Shown here in pieces: positions 8,386 through 16,422 of a stretch of DNA of 64,000 bases. The stretch's first letter is position 1; each line of letters begins with the position of its first letter. The translations under genes and the position numbers were made by a program. Source of the DNA: an uncultured Alphaproteobacteria bacterium. GTDB taxonomy: Bacteria > Pseudomonadota > Alphaproteobacteria > Methylaequorales > Methylaequoraceae. The notes beneath the pieces were generated by a model. It was given only the letters and a program-made list of their open reading frames with translations. It was not told the DNA's origin and searched no databases. The DNA is taken from contig CACCYL010000002.1 of the NCBI GenBank assembly GCA_902550225.1, positions 20,089-84,088 of the forward strand, in the 5' to 3' direction.

Positions 8386-10692
8386 ATGAAAAACGGTAAC
8401 GAAAACATAGTCCAAACCTTGGAGAAGCTAAGAAGAACCGAGCTCTTACTTCAGATATCTAGAAAAATTGCTGGACTTAAATCCTTAGAGGAGATTTTGT
8501 GGACACTTATAGAATTCGTTACTAATGAGTTAGATGCAGATAGAGGAACATTATTTTTAAATGATAACGAAACTAATGAACTTTATTCAAGAGTTGCTCA
8601 AGGGGACTTGACTCGCGAAATAAGAATTTTAAATAACGTGGGAATTGCAGGTGCAATTTTTCAAAACAAGTCTGGGGAAGTCATTCATGACGTTTATGCC
8701 GATTCCCGTTTTAACAAAGAAGTTGATCAGGAAACAGGTTATAAGACAAAAAATATGATTTGTTGTCCAGTTAAAACTGTTGACGGACTGACGATAGGCG
8801 TTATTCAAGTTTTAAATAAAAGAAAGGGAAGATTTACAAAAGATAATCTTTTCTTTGCAGAGTCAATTGCTACCCAAGCCGCTGTATCAATTCAAAATGC
8901 GCAAAATACGGAACATTTTGAAAAAAAAAGAGCTAAAGAAATGGAGTTTATAAGTATTGTTTCTGATGTCACAGCTGAAATCGATTTAGGAGCTTTGCTG
9001 CAAAGAGTGATGGAGGAGGCAACACGAATGCTCAATGCTGACAGGGCTACATTATTTTTAAATGATGAAAAAACCAATGAATTATTTTCAAGGGTAGCTA
9101 TGGGGGAAGGCATTGGTGAGATAAGACTTCCTAACACTGCAGGAATTGCAGGATCAGTTTTTACTTCTGGTAAATCAATGAATATTCCCTATGCCTATGC
9201 TGATTTAAGATTTAATCCTTCATTTGATAAACAGACAGGGTATTTTACTCGTTCGATTTTGTGTGTACCTGTTGTAAATAAAGAGGGTAAGGTAATTGGT
9301 TGTACACAAGTTTTAAATAAGAGTGGTGGCAAGTTTACAGATGAAGATGAATCTAGGTTAAAGGCATTTACTCAACAAGTTGCAATTGCTCTTGAAAATG
9401 CCAAGCTTTTTGAAGATGTATCTAAATCTAGAAAGTATAACGAAAGTATGCTTTCTAGTATGTCTAACGGAGTTATAACAATCAATAGTGAAGAAGAAAT
9501 TGTTACTTGCAACAAATCTGGCTTAAAAATACTGCGAACTAAAGATTTAGATATAATAAAAAAGCAATCCAAAGATTTTTTTTCTGGAAATAAAAAATGG
9601 ATATATGAGAAAATTAAGAGTGTTGGTGAATCAAAAGAACCAGAAATTATTGTTGACGCTGAAATAGAGGTTTTCGACAATGAAACAGAAAAAGAAGAAA
9701 AAATATCAGTAAATTTGACAATACTTCCACTGATAAATGAAGATAGTGATGGAAGAACAGATCAATCAGACAATTTTCTTGGCACTTTATTGATGTTTGA
9801 AGATATTTCTTCAGAAAAAAGAATGAAATCAACAATGTCTAGATACATGGATCCTGGAATAGCAGATCAATTATTAGAGGATGGATCAGACATCATGGGA
9901 GGGCTAGAAACAACCGCAACGTTGTTGTTTTCTGATTTAAGAAGTTTTACTACCATTACAGAGTCGTTGGGTGCTCAGGGTACTGTAAAATTATTAAATG
10001 AATATTTTGAAATAATGGTTGAATGCATATCAGAGCAGGGGGGTATGTTAGACAAATTTATTGGAGATGCAATTATGGCGGCATTTGGTCTTCCAATATC
10101 ACATGAAGATGACGAAGATAGGGGTGTTAAAGCTGGTATCAATATGATCAAAAGATTATGGGAGTGGAACGAGCAAAGAGAAAAAGACGGCAAACCTCCT
10201 GTTGATATGGGATTAGGATTAAATACGGACAAAATTGTGGCAGGAAATATCGGATCACAAAAAAGAATGGATTACACGATGATCGGTGACGGTGTGAATT
10301 TAGCAGCGCGTTTAGAAAGTGCATGCAAACAATATAGTGCAAGAATTTTAATTAGTGACTATACATTTAAAAAACTAAAAGGAACTTATCGCATTAGGTA
10401 TATTGATGATGTTGTTGTTAAAGGAAAAAACGAACCTATTGGTGTTCATGAAGTTTTAGATTATCACACTGATAAAACTTTTCCGAATTTAATGGATGTT
10501 GTAAATCATTTTAATGAAGGTAGAAAACATTATAAAAGTGGAAGTTTTGAAAAAGCTATTTCATCTTTTAATGAATGTCTTAAATCAAATTCTCAAGATA
10601 ACTTATCAAAAACATACATTGAGAGATGCAATTTGTTAATAGAGGAGAAACCAACTGATTGGAACGGTGTTTGGGTAATGAAAAGCAAATGA
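8386..10692 (+). CDS. GAF-GAF-PAS class III adenylate/guanylate cyclase
   Basis: A 768-residue soluble cyclase. Two GAF domains (about residues 20-175 and 190-345) share LDADRGTLFLND / LNADRATLFLND and VIxVxQVLNK motifs. A PAS-like segment (about 350-475) precedes the catalytic domain (about 505-690). Catalytic residues are present: metal-binding Asp517 (FSDLRSFT) and Asp561 (KFIGDAIMAAFG), and Asn638/Arg642 (NLAARLE). The purine-selecting pair is Lys557 and Thr631, as in class IIIb adenylate cyclases, so cAMP is the likely product. A TPR-like tail ends in DWNGVWVMKSK. The stop overlaps the phosphodiesterase start by 4 bases. GAF ligands cannot be read from sequence. Confidence 0.93.
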   Translation: MKNGNENIVQTLEKLRRTELLLQISRKIAGLKSLEEILWTLIEFVTNELDADRGTLFLNDNETNELYSRVAQGDLTREIRILNNVGIAGAIFQNKSGEVIHDVYADSRFNKEVDQETGYKTKNMICCPVKTVDGLTIGVIQVLNKRKGRFTKDNLFFAESIATQAAVSIQNAQNTEHFEKKRAKEMEFISIVSDVTAEIDLGALLQRVMEEATRMLNADRATLFLNDEKTNELFSRVAMGEGIGEIRLPNTAGIAGSVFTSGKSMNIPYAYADLRFNPSFDKQTGYFTRSILCVPVVNKEGKVIGCTQVLNKSGGKFTDEDESRLKAFTQQVAIALENAKLFEDVSKSRKYNESMLSSMSNGVITINSEEEIVTCNKSGLKILRTKDLDIIKKQSKDFFSGNKKWIYEKIKSVGESKEPEIIVDAEIEVFDNETEKEEKISVNLTILPLINEDSDGRTDQSDNFLGTLLMFEDISSEKRMKSTMSRYMDPGIADQLLEDGSDIMGGLETTATLLFSDLRSFTTITESLGAQGTVKLLNEYFEIMVECISEQGGMLDKFIGDAIMAAFGLPISHEDDEDRGVKAGINMIKRLWEWNEQREKDGKPPVDMGLGLNTDKIVAGNIGSQKRMDYTMIGDGVNLAARLESACKQYSARILISDYTFKKLKGTYRIRYIDDVVVKGKNEPIGVHEVLDYHTDKTFPNLMDVVNHFNEGRKHYKSGSFEKAISSFNECLKSNSQDNLSKTYIERCNLLIEEKPTDWNGVWVMKSK

Positions 10693-11411
10693 GGAATTTT
10701 CCATTAGACAAGGGTTTACCAAGTGTAGATTATATAGTTAAGAACTGGCCTAACACAAAATGTATTTTAAAAAAATATATTTTGTCAAATCATAAACAAC
10801 CCAATTTATACTCGATAGCTATAATATGTTTGAAAGAGTTAAAAGTTTTTAAGTTAAAAGACTATAAATCAATTATTAGAAAATTATCAAAATTATGTTT
10901 AAGAAATACTTGTTTCAATACATATCATGATTCTCATCACTTTAAGTCAGTTTTGGTAATTTCATGCATATTAGGAAAACAATTAAATTTAAAATATAAG
11001 GATAGGCTTTTATTGGTCATAATAGCCCTTACTCACGATATGAATCATCAGGGTAGGAGGATACTTATTAGCAAACCATACTATCAGGAATTAAAAAGCT
11101 ATGCCGGATTAGAAAAAATTTTATTCAAAAAAATCTTTGTTTTTAAAGAATTGAAAAGGATTAAGAAAATATTTGAGAGTACCTTTTTCCCCGTTAAACC
11201 AGAAAATGTAGTAGATGATCTTGAGAAAATAATTTTAGATGCTGATATATTATCATCCCTAATGTTTGGTCCGCAAGTTGGAGTGAAACTCGCTAGAAGA
11301 CTGAAACAAGAAATTAGGTATAATGATGACTCTGAACTACTTTTTTCAAATTTTCTTAAACTTTTAGGGGGAAAATGTTTATATCTAGATTATTCAAAAA
11401 AATCATGTTAA
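10689..11411 (+). CDS. Class I-like 3',5'-cyclic nucleotide phosphodiesterase
   Basis: A 240-residue metal-dependent HD-fold protein. The order of ligands matches class I cyclic nucleotide phosphodiesterases: TYHDSHHFKSV (His80, His83/84), THDMNHQG (His116, Asp117, His120) and LDADIL (Asp184). It would hydrolyse the product of the cyclase encoded just upstream. I use the ATG at 10689, which overlaps the cyclase stop as ATGA; an upstream ATG at 10659 lies inside the cyclase and is less likely. At 240 residues it is shorter than eukaryotic catalytic domains, and the glutamine-switch region is not obvious, so cAMP versus cGMP preference is open. Confidence 0.8.
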   Translation: MRNFPLDKGLPSVDYIVKNWPNTKCILKKYILSNHKQPNLYSIAIICLKELKVFKLKDYKSIIRKLSKLCLRNTCFNTYHDSHHFKSVLVISCILGKQLNLKYKDRLLLVIIALTHDMNHQGRRILISKPYYQELKSYAGLEKILFKKIFVFKELKRIKKIFESTFFPVKPENVVDDLEKIILDADILSSLMFGPQVGVKLARRLKQEIRYNDDSELLFSNFLKLLGGKCLYLDYSKKSC

Positions 11412-11444
11412 TAATAAACTATTATGAAACGTTGTCGTTAAAAG

Positions 11445-11472
11445 TTATTCACAGTTATGAAATTGTGGATAA
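11445..11472. promoter_or_regulatory. Inverted pair of DnaA-box-like 9-mers
   Basis: TTATTCACA at 11445-11453 faces TGTGGATAA at 11464-11472, whose complement is the perfect DnaA box TTATCCACA. They lie between the phosphodiesterase and TolC genes, overlapping the longer possible TolC start. In a genome this A+T-rich, one perfect box per window is expected by chance; the close inverted pairing is what stands out. Binding is not demonstrated. Confidence 0.25.
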
Positions 11473-12794
11473 GTAGTAATATGGGAAAATTTTTAATAGG
11501 GTTTGTATTTTTGATGTGTGCTGGATCACTTGTATCAGCACAAGAAGTAAAAGATGAGGTTATACCTTATAATCTAAAAGCTGCACTTAAGTCAGTTTTG
11601 AATAATCATAAGACAATATTGGCAACAAAAAGTGATATAGAGGCTGCCAAGTTAAGACTAAAACAATCCAGGGGTGGCTATTTTCCTTCGTTAGATGTTA
11701 CAGCCAACTACGGACATGAAAATATCATAAAATATGGACCAGGAAACAACACACAATTGATGGGAAGGGACGCAACAGCAAAAATAACTCAAACAATTAC
11801 AGATTTTGGTTTAACAAAATCAACAGTAGAAACATCTAGATTATCATTAAAACAAACACGAGCAACTGAAACACAAATTAAAAATGACATTTTATTAAGA
11901 GCAATCTCAGCATACTTGAGAATAATTCAATCAAGGGAAAGTGTGCGGTTCGCAAGACAATCTGTTGCAAACATAAAAAAACAAACCGAACTCGAAGATG
12001 CAGCAGTAACTGCTGGAGGTGGACTTACTTCGGATGTTCTCCAAGCAAAAACTCAATTAGCTGGTGCTCAGGCACGTTTAATTCAGTTTGAAGGTGTGTT
12101 AGCCACTTCTAGACATGAATTTGAATATGTTTTTAATTCATTTCCAGATAATTTAAATTCTTTGGTACTCCTCAAATCTGTTTTTGATAAATTACCTAAA
12201 TCTCTAGAAGAGGCTGAAGAAATAACTATGAAAAATAATCCTTCACTGATTGCAGCACGAATCACAGAGGATATCGGTAAAGAAGCAATAAACACAGCTA
12301 AATCTTCTCTTTTTCCAACTGTTAAAGGGATAGTGAGTCATTCAGAAAAACAAGATTTTGGTGGTGTAGTAGGATTCAAAAGAGAAACCTCTGCAAAGTT
12401 AGACTTTGCATATCCATTAAATCTAAGTCTTTCGGAATATGCTGGTAAAGATGCGGCGATTGAGTCTTATTTAGCAACCTCTACTAGAATAAGAGATCAA
12501 GAGGATATGATTAAACAAATGCTCAGGACTACATGGGACGGTTTAAAAACAGCTCAACAAAATTTTCAGTTTCTTACTAATCAGGCAAGAATCTCTGGTG
12601 AATTTTTAGAGCTTGCAAGACAAGAAAGAAAAGCAGGAAATCGAACTTTACTTGACGTTTTAGGTGGTGAGACTGCTCTAATTAATGCCCAAGCCGATGC
12701 AATTGCAGCACAAATTGAAGTTCTCATAAATAGTTACACTTTAATGAGTTTAATGGGGGGACTTTCAATTGAATCGATTGAATTTGTTGAATAA
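11457..12794 (+). CDS. TolC-family outer membrane channel protein (T1SS cluster 1)
   Basis: Outer membrane efflux protein of 445 residues, the expected length for TolC. A signal peptide (MGKFLIGFVFLMCAGSLVSA before QE) is followed by the two helical-hairpin repeats: YNLKAALKSVLNNHKTILA with SRGGYFPSLDVTANYG in the first half, and SLEEAEEITMKNNPSLIAAR with SSLFPTVKGIVSHSE in the second. Such trimers form the exit duct for type I secretion. An ATG at 11481 gives a cleaner signal peptide than the ATG at 11457; I keep the longer frame. It precedes two large probable substrates and is followed by its ABC exporter and adaptor, so it very likely serves that set. Confidence 0.9.
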   Translation: MKLWISSNMGKFLIGFVFLMCAGSLVSAQEVKDEVIPYNLKAALKSVLNNHKTILATKSDIEAAKLRLKQSRGGYFPSLDVTANYGHENIIKYGPGNNTQLMGRDATAKITQTITDFGLTKSTVETSRLSLKQTRATETQIKNDILLRAISAYLRIIQSRESVRFARQSVANIKKQTELEDAAVTAGGGLTSDVLQAKTQLAGAQARLIQFEGVLATSRHEFEYVFNSFPDNLNSLVLLKSVFDKLPKSLEEAEEITMKNNPSLIAARITEDIGKEAINTAKSSLFPTVKGIVSHSEKQDFGGVVGFKRETSAKLDFAYPLNLSLSEYAGKDAAIESYLATSTRIRDQEDMIKQMLRTTWDGLKTAQQNFQFLTNQARISGEFLELARQERKAGNRTLLDVLGGETALINAQADAIAAQIEVLINSYTLMSLMGGLSIESIEFVE

Positions 12795-12812
12795 ATTAGG
12801 TCTTTTTAACTT

Positions 12813-12839
12813 TTAAAACAGTGGTATTTCGCCTATAGT
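12813..12839 (+). promoter_or_regulatory. Possible promoter for the first FecR/RTX-type gene
   Basis: TATAGT at 12834-12839 would be a reasonable -10 element. Upstream is A+T-rich TTAAAA (12813-12818), at a shorter than ideal spacing of 15. Transcription would begin about 5 bases before the ATG at 12851, giving a nearly leaderless message; no ribosome binding site is seen. Read by eye only. Confidence 0.25.
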
Positions 12840-12850
12840 TAAAACTGGAT

Positions 12851-15800
12851 ATGAAAGGAAATAGTCAACAAATAAATTTCAACGACAGTGGGTTTTTAAC
12901 TAAAATATATGCTGGCAGCACCATTGACATTGAAGGATTGCCAAGTTGGTTACCAAAGGCAAATTTTTCAAAAACGCAAACAGACCTTCTGATAACTTCA
13001 CCAGCTGGCGATGAAATATTATTAGTAGATTTTTTTACAAATTTTGAACTTCCCTCACTCAAAACCGAAAATGGTTTATTACTTAAAGGCACTTTAATTG
13101 ATACTTTATCTGGATCATTCACACCTGGACAGTACGCGCAAGCCAATAATGCAAATGCACTTTCGATTGGAGAGGTTTCTAGTGTTACGGGAGAGGCAAA
13201 AGCAACTCGTTTGGACGGATCAACTGTTAATCTTGCAACTGGAGATCCAGTTTTTCAAGGAGATACTGTAGAAACTACTGGGGCAGGGGCAATTGGATTA
13301 GTATTTCTTGATAAAACAACTCTCTCATTATCGGAGGGTGGAAAAATGGTTTTAGATGAACTTGTATATGACCCTGCAACAGGAACTGGAAGTATGGCCG
13401 TTGACATGGTTGAGGGAGCTTTCAGTTTTGTGAGTGGCGAGATTGCTAAAACTGGGCCAGATGCAATGAAAGTTTCAACACCGGTTGCAACTATTGGGAT
13501 AAGAGGAACTACGGTTGCAGGTAAAGCTGCAGTTGAAGGCAACGAAAACTCATTTACACTTCTACAAGACGCTGATGGAGGAGTAGGACAAATATCTGTG
13601 AGTAATGCCGGTGGAACTCAAGTTCTAGCACAGGTTGGTGCGACCACGAGTATAACGAGTTTTACAGCTCCACCCCCACCCCCAATTATTTTAAGTGCAG
13701 CACAAATTCAAGCAAATTATGGAACAGCTTTAAATGTTTTACCACCAACGCCTGTGGTTGCTCCAACACCACAACCACCCCCACCGCCTCAAGAACAACA
13801 ACAGGAGCAAGTTCAAGAAGAGGAGTCTCAAGAGGAAGAAGAGGCAGTAGAAGAGGAGGCTGTTGAAGAGGAATTACAAGAGGAGGGAGAAGGTCCTCCA
13901 GAAGGAGAGGAGGGAGAAGGTCCTCCAGAGGGTGAAGAAGGAGAAGGTCCTCCAGAAGGAGAAGGTCCTCCAGAAGGAGAAGAGGGCCCGCCGATTGGAC
14001 CTGATGGAGAACCGTTAGCAGAAGAAGGACCTCCCGAAGGAGACGGCCCGCCGATTGGACCTGATGGAGAGCCATTAGCAGAAGGAGAAGGCGGTCCACC
14101 AATAGGACCTGATGGAGAACCCTTACCACCTGGAGAAGGCGGTCCGCCGATTGGACCCGATGGAGAGCCACTAGCTGACGGTCCACCAATAGGACCTGAT
14201 GGAGAACCCTTACCGCCTGGAGATTTTGGTCCTGGAGGCCCGCCGATTGGACCCGATGGAGAGCCACTAGCTGACGGCCCACCAATAGGACCTGACGGAG
14301 AACCCCTGCCACCTGGAGATTTTGGTCCTGGTGGTCCTACACCTGAACAAGACGCAGCTGCAAGAGAGGCTTTTGAAACTGCATTGGCCGCCGGTTTATC
14401 TCCTGAAGAAGCAATGGCAGAAGCCGCTGCTGCTGCTGGAATTCCTCCACCACCAGGAGGGTTCGGAGGAGATCCTTTGTCAGCAACAGTTGGAGGTGAT
14501 GAGTTTGCAGGAGGTCCTCTTGGTCCAGGCGGTCCAGGAGATTTTGGTCCGGGAGGTCCAGGAGACTTTGGTCCTGGTGGTCCAGGAGACTTTGGTCCGG
14601 GAGGTCCAGGAGATTTTGGTCCTGGTGGTCCAGGAGACTTTGGTCCTGGTGGCCCAGGAGACTTTGGTCCGGGTGACCCTGATGATTTTGGTTTTGGAGG
14701 TCCAGGAGATTTTGGTCCAGGAGGCCCAGGAGATTTTGGTCCTGGTGGTCCAGGTGGATTCGGTGATCCACTTTCATTTTTAGGACCCGCTCCTGATAAT
14801 GCCGCAACTTTTGCGCCTCTAGGTGGTCCAATGGATCCTAATGATCCATTTGCTGCTTTCGGGGGGAATGCTTTTGGTGATAGCCCAATTGGTTTGCCAG
14901 GTGGTCCAGGCGGTCCTGGTGGTCCAGGAGACTTCGGTCCGGGAGGTCCCGGTGGTCCAGGAGACTTCGGTCCGGGAGGTCCTGGTGGTCCAGGAGATTT
15001 TGGACCAGGTGGAGGACCTGGAAATTTCGATTCTGGCTCGGGCGGTGATCAAGGGTCCTTTGGAACTTTTCTTCCACCAGGTTCTTTTCAACCACCTGGT
15101 ACTGTTCAACAGCCAGGTGCTTATATCCCAGCTCAAGTAGGTTTTGCTCCAATTGCACCTGTTACAACAGCTCCCGTAATTGGTTCGGGTTTTTCAGCCA
15201 ATGATGGTGGTGGTTTTCACGGAGGTCCTGGTGGACCTGCAGGTTTTGATCCAGGTGGGGGTCCCGGTGATTTTGGTCCAGGTGGTCCAGGTGGTCCCGG
15301 TGATTTTGGTCCGGGAGGTCCAGGAGACTTTGGTCCAGGAGGCCCTGGTGGCTTTAGTCCAGCTGGCTTTGGTGCTGATGGCTTTGGTCCAGGAGGCTTT
15401 GGTCCTGCAGGCTTTGGTCCTGCAGGCTTTGGTCCTGGAGGCTTTGGTCCAGGAGGTTTCGGTCCTACGGGTTTTGGTCCTGGAGGCTTTGGTCCAGGAG
15501 GTTTTGGTCCTGCAGGTTTTGGTCCTGCAGGCTTCGGTCCTGCAGGCTTTGATCCATATGGTCCTGATCCAAGCGGTGGAGTGCCTGCTGGAGATTTTTA
15601 TTATGAAGATGCAAGTATGTATGAGAATACTGGAGAAGCAGAAGGTTCTGAATCTGGAAGCGGAAGTGGAGGTGGAAGTAGTGGGACTACATTCATAGGA
15701 TCAAATAATGTTGATAACGTTGATAAATCTGCGGAATCCGTCGCATGGCGTTTTGAAGGTTATAGCGGGGCAGATATTTTCAAGGGTGGGTCTGGTGATG

Positions 15801-16333
15801 ATATCTTTTGGGGAGCAATTGATGGTGATACTTTAACTGGTAATGCTGGGCAAGATACTTTTTATTTTGGTGATATGACTGAAGGAAATGATACAATAAC
15901 GGATTTCACAGTTGGAGCTAGTGGTGATGTATTAAAGTTTAACACTGCGTTTCAAACAAGTTCATATACAAGAGATGCATCGGTTGTCAATATGGTACAG
16001 CTTCACGGTACATCTTATAATATGGGATCCAATTCAAATGTTCTTCCAACAATTTTTAATTTTACATCACAATTTTCATCAGCAAATACAACAGCAGGCG
16101 TTACAAATCAGCTTACAAGTTTCAAAGTTACAACGGATGGTTCAACTCCAATTTCAACTGCAACTGATTTTATTATTGTAACAGGAGATACAAGTACTAA
16201 TGGTCATGTCTATGGATGGTCAGACAGTGGAAATGGTGTTATTGATAATGGAGAACTTTTTGGTTTAGCAACCTTAACTGGTGTTGACAATGATAACATT
16301 GGGGCAACAAATTTCACTTTTGGTCCAATATAA
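12851..16333 (+). CDS. FecR-domain protein with Gly/Pro repeats and RTX-like C-terminus; probable T1SS substrate
   Basis: An 1160-residue protein with no signal peptide. Residues about 30-100 form an N-terminal module (PSWLPKANFSKTQTDL) shared with the next gene. Residues about 105-235 are a FecR domain (GEVSSVTGEAKATRLDG ... VATIGIRGTTVAGKAA). A proline/glutamate stretch, seven GPPIGPDGEPL units, nine-plus GGPGDFGP units and GFGPAG/GFGPGG units follow to about residue 910. The C-terminus has two or three degenerate RTX nonapeptides (GGSGDDIFWG, GNAGQDTFYFG) and a terminal domain homologous to that of the neighbour. RTX repeats and the adjacent ABC/HlyD/TolC genes imply type I export; how a FecR domain works in such a protein is unknown. 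Confidence 0.8.
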   Translation: MKGNSQQINFNDSGFLTKIYAGSTIDIEGLPSWLPKANFSKTQTDLLITSPAGDEILLVDFFTNFELPSLKTENGLLLKGTLIDTLSGSFTPGQYAQANNANALSIGEVSSVTGEAKATRLDGSTVNLATGDPVFQGDTVETTGAGAIGLVFLDKTTLSLSEGGKMVLDELVYDPATGTGSMAVDMVEGAFSFVSGEIAKTGPDAMKVSTPVATIGIRGTTVAGKAAVEGNENSFTLLQDADGGVGQISVSNAGGTQVLAQVGATTSITSFTAPPPPPIILSAAQIQANYGTALNVLPPTPVVAPTPQPPPPPQEQQQEQVQEEESQEEEEAVEEEAVEEELQEEGEGPPEGEEGEGPPEGEEGEGPPEGEGPPEGEEGPPIGPDGEPLAEEGPPEGDGPPIGPDGEPLAEGEGGPPIGPDGEPLPPGEGGPPIGPDGEPLADGPPIGPDGEPLPPGDFGPGGPPIGPDGEPLADGPPIGPDGEPLPPGDFGPGGPTPEQDAAAREAFETALAAGLSPEEAMAEAAAAAGIPPPPGGFGGDPLSATVGGDEFAGGPLGPGGPGDFGPGGPGDFGPGGPGDFGPGGPGDFGPGGPGDFGPGGPGDFGPGDPDDFGFGGPGDFGPGGPGDFGPGGPGGFGDPLSFLGPAPDNAATFAPLGGPMDPNDPFAAFGGNAFGDSPIGLPGGPGGPGGPGDFGPGGPGGPGDFGPGGPGGPGDFGPGGGPGNFDSGSGGDQGSFGTFLPPGSFQPPGTVQQPGAYIPAQVGFAPIAPVTTAPVIGSGFSANDGGGFHGGPGGPAGFDPGGGPGDFGPGGPGGPGDFGPGGPGDFGPGGPGGFSPAGFGADGFGPGGFGPAGFGPAGFGPGGFGPGGFGPTGFGPGGFGPGGFGPAGFGPAGFGPAGFDPYGPDPSGGVPAGDFYYEDASMYENTGEAEGSESGSGSGGGSSGTTFIGSNNVDNVDKSAESVAWRFEGYSGADIFKGGSGDDIFWGAIDGDTLTGNAGQDTFYFGDMTEGNDTITDFTVGASGDVLKFNTAFQTSSYTRDASVVNMVQLHGTSYNMGSNSNVLPTIFNFTSQFSSANTTAGVTNQLTSFKVTTDGSTPISTATDFIIVTGDTSTNGHVYGWSDSGNGVIDNGELFGLATLTGVDNDNIGATNFTFGPI
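13888..14337 (+). repeat. Coding tandem repeat: GEGPPEGE and GPPIGPDGEPL units
   Basis: Inside the first FecR-domain gene. Short Gly/Glu/Pro units (GEGPPEGE) are followed by seven copies of GPPIGPDGEPL separated by variable linkers (AEEGPPEGD, AEGEG, PPGEG, ADG, PPGDFGPG). The last copies form higher-order duplicates including GDFGPGG. Codons vary between copies (ggcccgccgatt versus ggtccaccaata), so the protein pattern is being maintained rather than only freshly duplicated DNA. Confidence 0.9.
14528..14760 (+). repeat. Coding tandem repeat: nine 8-residue GGPGDFGP units
   Basis: A 24-base unit encoding GGPGDFGP is repeated nine times with one divergent copy (DPDDFGFG). Synonymous differences (gat/gac, ccg/cct, gga/ggt) occur between units. 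Repeats are locally richer in G+C than the rest of the window. Slippage could change copy number between strains. Confidence 0.92.
14897..15014 (+). repeat. Second block of GGPGGPGDFGP repeats
   Basis: Three units of the longer form GGPGGPGDFGPG (33-36 bases) within the same gene, separated from the first block by about 45 residues of non-repetitive sequence that contains Asp/Pro/Phe-rich segments. Confidence 0.85.
15217..15555 (+). repeat. Third repeat block: GGPGDFGP then GFGPxG units
   Basis: Begins with GGPGG/GDFGPGG units, then passes into 15-base units encoding GFGPG and GFGPA that recur about fifteen times (ggctttggtcctgca and variants) up to the AGFDPYGPDP segment. Different unit length from the earlier blocks, same Gly/Phe/Pro composition. 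Confidence 0.88.
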
Positions 16334-16356
16334 AGCTCCTAATAAATAGAGCTTTT
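16332..16356 (+). terminator. Weak stem-loop after the first FecR-domain gene
   Basis: AAAGCTC (16332-16338) pairs with GAGCTTT (16349-16355) around a 10-base loop and is followed by a short T run. It may end or attenuate transcripts between the two substrate genes. Confidence 0.5.
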
Positions 16357-16393
16357 AACTAAATAAATTTCCTTTTAGGTCGTAAATATAGCA

Positions 16394-16422
16394 TTAACAG
16401 TGGTTCGTGGAATGTGTATAAT
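16394..16422 (+). promoter_or_regulatory. Sigma-70-like promoter overlapping the start of the second FecR/RTX gene
   Basis: TTAACA (16394-16399), a 17-base spacer and a perfect TATAAT (16417-16422) preceded by TG at extended -10 position. This is one of the best promoter matches by eye in the window. It covers the GTG at 16414 proposed as the start codon, so if it is used the message would begin inside the reading frame. Confidence 0.4.

Noticed and set aside
14528..14760. Regular 24-base repeats that could be mistaken for a CRISPR array
   Set aside because: There are no unique spacers; every unit is in frame and encodes GGPGDFGP. No cas genes are present.
13686..15698. Several long frames in the other five frames across the Gly/Pro repeat region
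   Set aside because: They are Leu/Gln/Val-rich shadows of the repeat DNA and have no starts, ribosome sites or protein-like composition of their own.
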